DNA of 64,000 nt, from positions 1,860,001 to 1,924,000 of the forward strand of contig NZ_CP138995.1 of the NCBI RefSeq assembly GCF_044596045.1, in the 5' to 3' direction. Position 1 is the stretch's first letter; each line of letters begins with the position of its first letter. This DNA is from Flagellimonas sp947499585. Its GTDB lineage: Bacteria > Bacteroidota > Bacteroidia > Flavobacteriales > Flavobacteriaceae. The position numbers and the translations under genes were made by a program. The notes under the pieces are model-generated. The model did not search any database. It was not told the origin of the DNA and saw nothing but the letters and a program-made list of their open reading frames with translations. This document shows positions 58,126-64,000 of the stretch, piece by piece.

Positions 58126-58994
58126 GATACCACTTCCAATTTTGGCTTTTTAAAATGGTAGATTATACCAAACAGGGAAATTAAGGCTGTTATAAGAAAG
58201 AAGACAAAGCTGATGCTGATTGACATGCTAGCGTCCAAACCAAGCCATTTTGCCCCATATAAAAAAGTAACTTCCCTGCTTCCAATTCCGCCAATAGTTA
58301 AAGGAATAACAGATACTATTGAAGAAACCAAGAAGACAAAAAGATATTTAAAAGTGGCCAAGTCAATTGAGAGTGACTTCAAAATACAAAGAATGCAAAC
58401 AAGTTGGGAGAGTTGCACAAGTGCAGAATAGCCAACAGATTTCCAAAAAATAGGCAAAGTGTATGGAAAGAATTTTTTGTGAAGTAACCAAAATGTAACA
58501 ATACTTAGTGGAATGGCTAGAACTATCAACCAGTTAAAATCATTAAAAAAACCATTTTTTATCAAAAGAGAAAAAATACAGGCGTAGATAAAAATCAACA
58601 ACATCCCGCTCAAGCGATCCAGCAACAATACGGAGACCACTTTTTTTGTGCCAGATTTGTACTCTTTTTGGATAACATAACCCTTGTAGGCATCTCCGCC
58701 AATTCCTCCTGGCAGAAAAAGATTATAGAACATACCGAGCAGATATAGTTTAAGATTGCTGGACTGTGTAATCTTAACGCCAATTTCATGAAAATACAGA
58801 TTGAGCCTAAATGCAGCCATTACTTTTGAAAACACCACTAGCAATATCCCTAAAATCAAATAGAAGGAATTGCTCCTTTTTAAAGTGCTGACAACATCTT
58901 CGAGATTGATCTTGGTGAAAATAAAATAAATCAAAGCTGCACTAACGATGATTTTTAATGCCGTGATGAGCTTTTTACGCAGCTTTTCCGTCAC
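58122..58994 (-). CDS. LPG synthase-type flippase (UPF0104) membrane protein
   Basis: A 290-aa inner-membrane protein with about seven hydrophobic segments, of the lysylphosphatidylglycerol synthase transmembrane family (UPF0104). It lacks the soluble synthase domain. Family features are LRLNYFHEIG-like (FRLNLYFHEIGV), LYLLGMFYNLFLPGGIGGDAYK and VLLLDRLSGM, with a second block PLTIGGIGSREVTFLYG. Members are thought to move lipids across the membrane. It overlaps the DPM1-like gene upstream by 20 bp and is probably its partner. Confidence 0.87.
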   Translation of the reverse strand: MTEKLRKKLITALKIIVSAALIYFIFTKINLEDVVSTLKRSNSFYLILGILLVVFSKVMAAFRLNLYFHEIGVKITQSSNLKLYLLGMFYNLFLPGGIGGDAYKGYVIQKEYKSGTKKVVSVLLLDRLSGMLLIFIYACIFSLLIKNGFFNDFNWLIVLAIPLSIVTFWLLHKKFFPYTLPIFWKSVGYSALVQLSQLVCILCILKSLSIDLATFKYLFVFLVSSIVSVIPLTIGGIGSREVTFLYGAKWLGLDASMSISISFVFFLITALISLFGIIYHFKKPKLEVVS

Positions 58995-59937
58995 CTATTG
59001 TAATTTTTTTGACCCGATATGGTCTTTTTTGTTGAGATTCATAATACGTACGGATGAGCAATTCCATAACAATACCAATGGTGAAAAGCTGAATTCCCCC
59101 TAGAATAAACATCACTCCAAAAATTAGTAAAGGTCTACTGCCAATATCTTCGCCAAAGCCCAATTTTACAATAAGCAGGTATATGTTTATTAAGAATCCT
59201 AGAATAATCAGTAACACGCCAAAAATTCCAAAAAGGTGAATGGGCCGTTGAAAGTACTTTCTAATAAAGAGTAATAGCATCATATCCGCCACTACCTTAA
59301 AAACCCGTTCCAACCCATATTTGGAGACCCCAGCATGCCTTGCATGGTGTTTTACTGGTACTTGTTTTATCTGAGCCCCTTCCAAATGGGCCAACAGCGT
59401 AATAAACCGATGCATTTCACCATAAAGGTTCAATTCTTTGGCAATGTCTTTAGTAAAAACCTTTAATGCACACCCGTTATCCTTAATATCTAATTTGGTG
59501 ACCCTTCTTACCAAGAAATTGGCAATTTTAGAAGGTATTTTCTTTACCAAAGAATCTTTTCTTTTTTGCCGTATACCTGTTATTAGGTCATATTCTTCAC
59601 CAATAGCATGTTCAAGCATTTGTGGTATATCAGATGGGTCGTTCTGAAGGTCTCCATCCATTGTAATAATATAATCACCTTCAGCATAATCAATACCCGC
59701 CGCTAAAGCCAAACTCTGTCCGTAGTTTTTTTTCAGCTCAATAAGGTGGACTTTGTGGTCATCCATATCCTTGACAACTTTTCGGGTCTTATCTGAAGAG
59801 AAATCATCTATGTAAATTATTTGGTAATTATACCCAGTAAGACTTTCATGGATTTTTTCGGTCAATAAAACCACATTGTCTTCTTCATTGTACAAAGGAA
59901 CTACTATAGATAGGAGGGCGTTGGTGACGATGCTCAT
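58975..59937 (-). CDS. DPM1/ArnC-like glycosyltransferase with membrane anchor
   Basis: A GT2 enzyme of about 320 aa that probably makes a polyprenyl-phosphate sugar used by a GT39 enzyme. The GT-A domain shows LSIVVPLYNEEDNVVLLTEK, IIYIDDFSSDKTRKVV and TMDGDLQNDPSDIPQML with the DxD-like DGD, then KDNGCALKVF. Two hydrophobic segments at about 240-300 anchor it, as in ArnC and GtrB. I chose the ATG at 59937 (MSIVTNALLS); the frame is open upstream into the meaB gene. It is 34 nt after meaB and overlaps the flippase gene. Confidence 0.9.
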   Translation of the reverse strand: MSIVTNALLSIVVPLYNEEDNVVLLTEKIHESLTGYNYQIIYIDDFSSDKTRKVVKDMDDHKVHLIELKKNYGQSLALAAGIDYAEGDYIITMDGDLQNDPSDIPQMLEHAIGEEYDLITGIRQKRKDSLVKKIPSKIANFLVRRVTKLDIKDNGCALKVFTKDIAKELNLYGEMHRFITLLAHLEGAQIKQVPVKHHARHAGVSKYGLERVFKVVADMMLLLFIRKYFQRPIHLFGIFGVLLIILGFLINIYLLIVKLGFGEDIGSRPLLIFGVMFILGGIQLFTIGIVMELLIRTYYESQQKRPYRVKKITIGDGKAA

Positions 59938-59971
59938 GTATTGGCTTATAATCTGGGCAAATTTACTTCTT

Positions 59972-61018
59972 TTATTTAAGTTCCTTGGTGATGTTGTCCA
60001 GTAGTGTTTTGGCAGCGTAAAAAGGCGATATTTTATTTTGCTCAACCGCTTTCAACATTTTTTCCTTACTCTCTTTATAATATTTTTTCTGATGAAAGAA
60101 TTGCTTTAGTTGCTCATCTACAGTTTGAAGGAACCAGTTCTTATTTTGGATTTTTCTATTTTTTTCAAAATGACCATTTTTCCTGTTCTTGGATATGAAG
60201 TCTGCTATCATTTTCCATATCTCAGAAATCCCTTTGTTTTCAATAGATGAACAGCTCATGACTTTTGGGGTCCATCCATTTTCTTTGGGTGGATATAGAT
60301 GCAAGGCACGTGAAAATTCGGTTTCCGCCAGTTTTGCTTTTTTAAGATTGTCACCATCTGCTTTGTTGATGGCAATGGCATCTGCCATTTCCATAATCCC
60401 TCTTTTAATACCTTGTAATTCGTCACCCGCACCTGATAGTTTTAGTAAAAGAAAAAAATCTACCATGCTATGTACCACGGTTTCGCTCTGGCCAACACCC
60501 ACGGTTTCCACAAGGATGATATCATAACCGGCTGCTTCACAAAGAATAATACTTTCCCTGGTCTTTCTTGCAACTCCTCCTAAAGACTCTCCAGAAGGCG
60601 AAGGCCTGATAAAAGCGTTAGGGTCCTTTGCCAGTGTTTCCATTCTGGTCTTGTCTCCAAGAATACTTCCTTTAGTTAAAGTGCTGGTTGGATCAACGGC
60701 CAAAACAGCAACTTTTTTACCCAGACCGGTAAGCATCTTTCCAAACACCTCTATAAAAGAACTTTTTCCTACCCCGGGAACACCTGTAATTCCAACACGT
60801 ATGCTCTTATTGGGTTTAGAAAGGCATTTTTCAATAATGGAATTGGCTTTTTCAAAATGCTCGGGCTTAGAACTCTCCAAAAGTGTAATGGCCTGCGCAA
60901 GTATGGCCTTATCTCCTTGAAAAATACCATCAACCAATGTTTTGATTGATATTTCTTGTTTTCGAAGCTGTTTTATTTTTGAAACCGTATTTGTGGGTAT
61001 ATCTTTTTTACTTGCCAA
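59972..61018 (-). CDS. meaB: MeaB-type GTPase, methylmalonyl-CoA mutase chaperone
   Basis: G-protein that loads and protects the B12-dependent methylmalonyl-CoA mutase. The 348-aa protein has the Walker A GVTGVPGVGKSSF region (residues 75-88, ending GVGKS), AVDPTSTLTKGSILGDKTRM, ETVGVGQSE and the base-specificity NKADGDN. The C-terminal dimerisation helices are present. The mutase itself is not in this window. It runs first in the transcript with two glycolipid genes, an unrelated function. The 264-nt gap to 61283 holds two start regions and no gene. Confidence 0.93.
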   Translation of the reverse strand: MASKKDIPTNTVSKIKQLRKQEISIKTLVDGIFQGDKAILAQAITLLESSKPEHFEKANSIIEKCLSKPNKSIRVGITGVPGVGKSSFIEVFGKMLTGLGKKVAVLAVDPTSTLTKGSILGDKTRMETLAKDPNAFIRPSPSGESLGGVARKTRESIILCEAAGYDIILVETVGVGQSETVVHSMVDFFLLLKLSGAGDELQGIKRGIMEMADAIAINKADGDNLKKAKLAETEFSRALHLYPPKENGWTPKVMSCSSIENKGISEIWKMIADFISKNRKNGHFEKNRKIQNKNWFLQTVDEQLKQFFHQKKYYKESKEKMLKAVEQNKISPFYAAKTLLDNITKELK

Positions 61019-61229
61019 GGGTAAACTTCATAGAATTGATTACTAAGGTATAAAGTTTTCAGCTGTTTTATGGATTGCTTGTTGATGGTAAAATGTGTAT
61101 TCTGATTATTGTTTCACCGGATTAACAATATTTACGATGTATTTCACACAAATTTAATGATGGATATTAGGCACTATTCCCTTACAAGTGGTAACTTCTC
61201 TAGTTAAATATGAAATGAGCTGAGCAATT

Positions 61230-61237
61230 TACTTTTG
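61230..61237 (+). promoter_or_regulatory. -7 box before the Ohr gene
   Basis: TACTTTTG fits TAnnTTTG, 45 nt before the Ohr start codon. No clear -33 element. The remainder of 61019-61282 holds nothing I recognise. Confidence 0.5.
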
Positions 61238-61282
61238 TATGGTCAATTGTTTCATAGAATTAAAAATTAAAGAGACTTACAG

Positions 61283-61705
61283 ATGAAAACTATTTTTGAA
61301 AGTAAAGCTACCAATACAGGAGGTAGATCGGGACATGTTCAAAGTGAAGACGGCGTTTTGGATTTTGATATTAGCATGCCTAATTCCAAGGGAAAGCCTA
61401 ATGCAAAATCAACTAACCCAGAAGAACTCTTTGCTGCGGCATATTCCAGTTGCTTTGCAGGTGCACTGCAAGTTGTTGCAAAAGAACACCAAGTTGATGA
61501 TTTAGGAGATTTTAGTGTAACGGCTACAATATCTTTTAATACTGAGGAAGATGGCGCATTTCTAGAAGCCACTTTGGATTCCTATTTACCAACAGTAGAT
61601 AAGGAAACAGGTGAGAATTTAATAAATGCGGCACATGATATTTGCCCTTACAGCAAAGCCACTAGAGATAATATTACGGTTCATTTAAATTTGTTAATGG
61701 ACTAA
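61283..61705 (+). CDS. Organic hydroperoxide resistance protein, OsmC/Ohr family
   Basis: Thiol peroxidase that detoxifies organic hydroperoxides. The 140-aa protein has the Ohr pattern: GGRSGHVQSEDGVL with the catalytic Arg (Arg15), NPEELFAAAYSSCFAGAL with Cys57 and DICPYSKATRDN with Cys121, the two redox cysteines. It has its own promoter and a strong terminator, so it is a single-gene unit. An Ohr name is likely, but OsmC proper cannot be excluded. Confidence 0.9.
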   Translation: MKTIFESKATNTGGRSGHVQSEDGVLDFDISMPNSKGKPNAKSTNPEELFAAAYSSCFAGALQVVAKEHQVDDLGDFSVTATISFNTEEDGAFLEATLDSYLPTVDKETGENLINAAHDICPYSKATRDNITVHLNLLMD

Positions 61706-61730
61706 TAAACCCGGAAAAATGCTTAAAATG

Positions 61731-61765
61731 AAAATCCCGTTGAAATCTCAACGGGATTTTTTTGT
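61731..61765 (+). terminator. Terminator of the Ohr gene
   Basis: Perfect 13-bp stem AAAATCCCGTTGA (61731-61743) / TCAACGGGATTTT (61748-61760), AATC loop, then TTT. Confidence 0.92.
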
Positions 61766-61858
61766 TAAAAATCAGATAAAAGAGAGCTACTTTGCAACGT
61801 CTCATTTTTTTCATCGTCTTTAATGTAAACAACCCAAAACACCAAACAACAGCTGACC

Positions 61859-62401
61859 ATGTTTCAAATTGAACTGGTAGAACAATGTAAGATTAATGAC
61901 CGAAAGGCACAGATGAAGCTTTACAAGCAATATTGTGATGGTATGTTCTGTGTGGCGATGCGTTTTTTAAAAAACCCTGATGATGCAGAAGATGTGTTAC
62001 AAGAATCTTTCATTAAGGCATTTCAACGGATTGATCAGTTTAAGGGAGAGGTGACATTTGGGGCCTGGTTAAAAAGAATCGTAGTGAACAGGAGTATCGA
62101 TTTTTTAAAGTCGAAGCATCAAAAAACAGTGGAGTTGAATGAAGGGTATTTACACCTTGCAGAAGATGAAGACTGGACGGTAGAGGATGGTATCACTATT
62201 GACCAAGTGAAAATAGCCATTGAAGAATTACCAGATAAATATAAATACGTAGTGAAATTGTTTCTTTTAGAAGGATATGACCATACTGAAATTGCGCAAA
62301 TTCTGGAAATTTCGGATACAGCATCGAGAACCAGGTTGTTGCGTGGAAAAGCACGCTTAAAAGAAACACTTAAAGATAGAGCTTATGGCACAGGATCTTA
62401 G
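61859..62401 (+). CDS. ECF-type RNA polymerase sigma factor
   Basis: A sigma-70-type factor of 180 aa. Region 2: AMRFLKNPDDAEDVLQESFI and FGAWLKRIVVNRSIDFLKS; region 4: LPDKYKYVVKLFLLEGYDHTE and ASRTRLLRGKARLKETL. There is no C-terminal extension, unlike the factor at 8.7 kb. It overlaps the next gene by 17 bp. That gene encodes a membrane protein in the place of an anti-sigma factor, so the pair is likely an ECF sigma/anti-sigma module. Its promoter was not identified. Confidence 0.92.
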   Translation: MFQIELVEQCKINDRKAQMKLYKQYCDGMFCVAMRFLKNPDDAEDVLQESFIKAFQRIDQFKGEVTFGAWLKRIVVNRSIDFLKSKHQKTVELNEGYLHLAEDEDWTVEDGITIDQVKIAIEELPDKYKYVVKLFLLEGYDHTEIAQILEISDTASRTRLLRGKARLKETLKDRAYGTGS

Positions 62402-62972
62402 AGAATTATTTGAGAAGGAACGTGAGCAAATTGCTCACAAAATGAAAGGCGGACATGAAAATCGTTTCTTGTCCAAATTGGAATTGGAGATGCCAAAAAA
62501 GAAAAAGTCGAACTCTTTCTTCTGGTTGTCCATTGCGGCTTCAGTGGCAGTGGTATTTGGTTTTGGGATTTACTATTTCTCTTCTACTGATAATGTGGAT
62601 TCAAACCCAACAGTGGTTGAAAATACTATTCCAAAAGAAGAACAACAAAGTATTTCGCTGGGGGATCTTTCCCCAGATTTAAAGAAAATAGAAAGCTATT
62701 ATGTTACCAATATTAATTTAGAACTATCTGATTTAGAGTTTACAGGAGACAATAAAGTGGTAATAGATGGCTATATGGAAAGGCTTGGAGAACTTGATAA
62801 AGAATATGATAAACTAAATAATGAACTCAATGAGATTGGACCCAATGACCAGACTATTGCAGCCTTAGTTAAAAACCTTCAGTTAAGGTTGCAACTATTA
62901 CAAAAATTAAAAACGAAGTTGAATCAATTAAAATCATCAAAAAATGAACAGAAATCTTCAAATATTGTTTAA
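62385..62972 (+). CDS. Anti-sigma-like membrane protein
   Basis: A 195-aa protein with a short N-terminal cytosolic part (about residues 1-44, rich in Glu, Lys and His), one membrane segment (45-66, FFWLSIAASVAVVFGFGIYYF) and an extracytoplasmic part ending in an amphipathic coiled coil (about 130-185). This layout and its overlap with the ECF sigma gene fit an anti-sigma factor, though the classic ZAS zinc motif H-x3-C-x2-C is absent. It overlaps the next gene by 29 bp. Confidence 0.7.
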   Translation: MAQDLRELFEKEREQIAHKMKGGHENRFLSKLELEMPKKKKSNSFFWLSIAASVAVVFGFGIYYFSSTDNVDSNPTVVENTIPKEEQQSISLGDLSPDLKKIESYYVTNINLELSDLEFTGDNKVVIDGYMERLGELDKEYDKLNNELNEIGPNDQTIAALVKNLQLRLQLLQKLKTKLNQLKSSKNEQKSSNIV

Positions 62973-64000
62973 TATTTTTCTTTTTACCATGGCCAGTGTT
63001 GTCTGCTATGGTCAGGAAAAATCTAAAACGTACAAAGAGACCTTTAACGTAAGTAAGGATGCAGTACTAAATATTGATACCAGCCATGCGGATATTGAAT
63101 TTGAGACTTGGGATAAAAATCAAGTAGAGGTTATTGCCATAGTTGAACTAGAAGAAGCAACAGATGAGGAGGCCGATTCCTATTTTAAGAAATATGCTAT
63201 TAAAATTGTTGGAAACAGTAAAGAAATTACAGTAAGTACGGCAGGAGTGAATTTTGGAAATTCATTTGATTTTGGAGATTTGGACATTGTTGTTCCAGAT
63301 GTATCATTTGTTGAGCCACTTTTTGAAACCATCAGAATTCCTGAGTTACCAGAACTGGCAGAAGTTCCAGAAGTGCCTGAAGTATTTGTTATTCCAGATT
63401 TGCCTCCAATGCCTCCAATGCCCTTTGTTAAGTTTGATTATGATAGGTACAAAAAAGATGGAAAAAAGTACCTTAAGGAATGGAAAAAGGATTTTGATAA
63501 AAACTTTGATGCAGAGTACCAAGATCGTTTTGAAGAATGGAGTGAAGAAGTGGAGCAGATGGCAGAAGAAAGAGAGATACAAAATAAAAGACGTCAGGAG
63601 CAAAGACAGGAGCTTTTGCAAGAACGTAATGAATTACGTGAAGAAGCGCGTGCCGCGCGTAATGACGCCAGAGCTCAACGCAATGAGCTTAGGGCGCCAA
63701 GAAATGACATAAGACAGGAAGTTAGATCAGAAAGAGTCTTTACCATTAGAAATGGGAATGGTTCTGATACGTTTTATTTTTCTTCAGATGGAGAGAACAA
63801 AAAATATAAGGTAAAAAAGAGCATTAAGATAAAGATGCCTAAATCTGTTAAACTGAAAATGAATGTTAGGCATGGCGAGGTAAAATTGGCGGCTAATACC
63901 AAAAACATTAATGCAAGCTTGTCTTATTCAAGCTTGCATGCTTCTACCATTGATGGTAATGGAACAGATATAAGAGCATCCTATTCACCAGTAGTGGTTC
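62944..64000 (+). CDS. Exported DUF4097-like protein, cut by window edge
   Basis: An exported protein of at least 352 residues that runs off the right edge. Signal peptide about residues 1-24 (ending VCYGQ). The first part resembles a DUF4097 beta-helix start (AVLNIDTSHADIEFETWDKN). Then come a Pro/Glu-rich stretch (about 132-160, PELPELAEVPEVPEVF) and a highly charged Glu/Arg-rich coil (about 165-260, with repeated RNELR and RNDAR), before beta-rich sequence resumes (MPKSVKLKMNVRHGEVKL). It overlaps the anti-sigma-like gene and may be the regulated or sensed partner of the sigma module. Confidence 0.75.
   Translation, partial: MNRNLQILFNIFLFTMASVVCYGQEKSKTYKETFNVSKDAVLNIDTSHADIEFETWDKNQVEVIAIVELEEATDEEADSYFKKYAIKIVGNSKEITVSTAGVNFGNSFDFGDLDIVVPDVSFVEPLFETIRIPELPELAEVPEVPEVFVIPDLPPMPPMPFVKFDYDRYKKDGKKYLKEWKKDFDKNFDAEYQDRFEEWSEEVEQMAEEREIQNKRRQEQRQELLQERNELREEARAARNDARAQRNELRAPRNDIRQEVRSERVFTIRNGNGSDTFYFSSDGENKKYKVKKSIKIKMPKSVKLKMNVRHGEVKLAANTKNINASLSYSSLHASTIDGNGTDIRASYSPVVV

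Noticed and set aside
63254..63712. A 152-codon plus-strand open frame inside the last gene
   Set aside because: It overlaps the real frame, which has a signal peptide and a sensible domain order; the Lys/Leu-rich product is a frame-shifted read of the charged coil.
1..64000. CRISPR arrays, insertion sequences, prophage genes
   Set aside because: No regularly spaced repeats, no transposase, integrase or phage structural genes were seen on either strand.

Overview
The window is chromosomal DNA of a member of the Bacteroidota, almost certainly a marine, gliding-type Flavobacteriaceae. The reasons are two proteins with type IX secretion type B C-terminal domains, a long NusB (about 315 aa), a PUR-alpha-like DUF3276 protein, DUF5606, many promoters matching the flavobacterial -7 box TAnnTTTG (some with a TTG about 20 bp upstream), weak Shine-Dalgarno sites, AT-rich DNA, and a FecA-like TonB receptor. 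The genus cannot be fixed by eye; a Maribacter/Zobellia/Muricauda-like relative is my guess. No rRNA, tRNA, insertion sequence or CRISPR array was seen.

Layout. 1-6.7 kb: a truncated M14 carboxypeptidase, DUF3276, an ABC exporter, then nusB, a DUF1573 lipoprotein, yajC and a Tat-type Gfo/Idh oxidoreductase. 6.7-9.7 kb: a compact accessory block of three SRPBCC (START-like) proteins and an ECF sigma factor with a Cys-containing C-terminal extension. 9.8-29.9 kb: mostly housekeeping genes (pepT, pyrD, HMG-CoA lyase, FecA-like receptor, guaB, a DUF819 transporter, a thioredoxin-like protein, lysA, a Lon-type substrate-binding protein, sucC, a TerB-like protein, Hsp20, an M20 peptidase, uvrB). 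29.9-36.2 kb: two large T9SS cargo proteins and an ABC-2 transporter pair. 36.3-47.2 kb: an unrecognised kinase-like protein, a nucleoid-associated protein, the operon glycosyltransferase-tsaC-cca-ctaA, two more glycosyltransferases, dapD, ruvX, def and DUF5606. 47.2-54.2 kb: glycan-degradation genes (GH20, SGNH esterase, GH3) and a sulfatase, with mazG between them. 54.2-61.0 kb: a MATE exporter, a PAP2 phosphatase and a GT39 transferase facing a flippase-like protein, a DPM1-like glycosyltransferase and meaB. 61.3-64 kb: an Ohr peroxidase and a second ECF sigma factor followed by a membrane anti-sigma-like protein and a partial DUF4097-like exported protein.

The most interesting system is the block at 6.9-9.6 kb. 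Three promoter regions, upstream of the sigma gene and of two SRPBCC transcription units, share TTTTGTAACAC-N15-ATCAAA(A/G) with identical spacing and lie close to their start codons. This reads as an autoregulated ECF regulon whose local targets are lipid- or hydrophobe-binding-fold proteins, two of them exported. The block is bounded by a perfect 9-bp inverted repeat (GTTAGGCAC / GTGCCTAAC) that also matches integron attC core-site consensus, so it may be a transferable cassette. A weaker copy of the same promoter lies upstream of the ABC-2 transporter at 36.2 kb.
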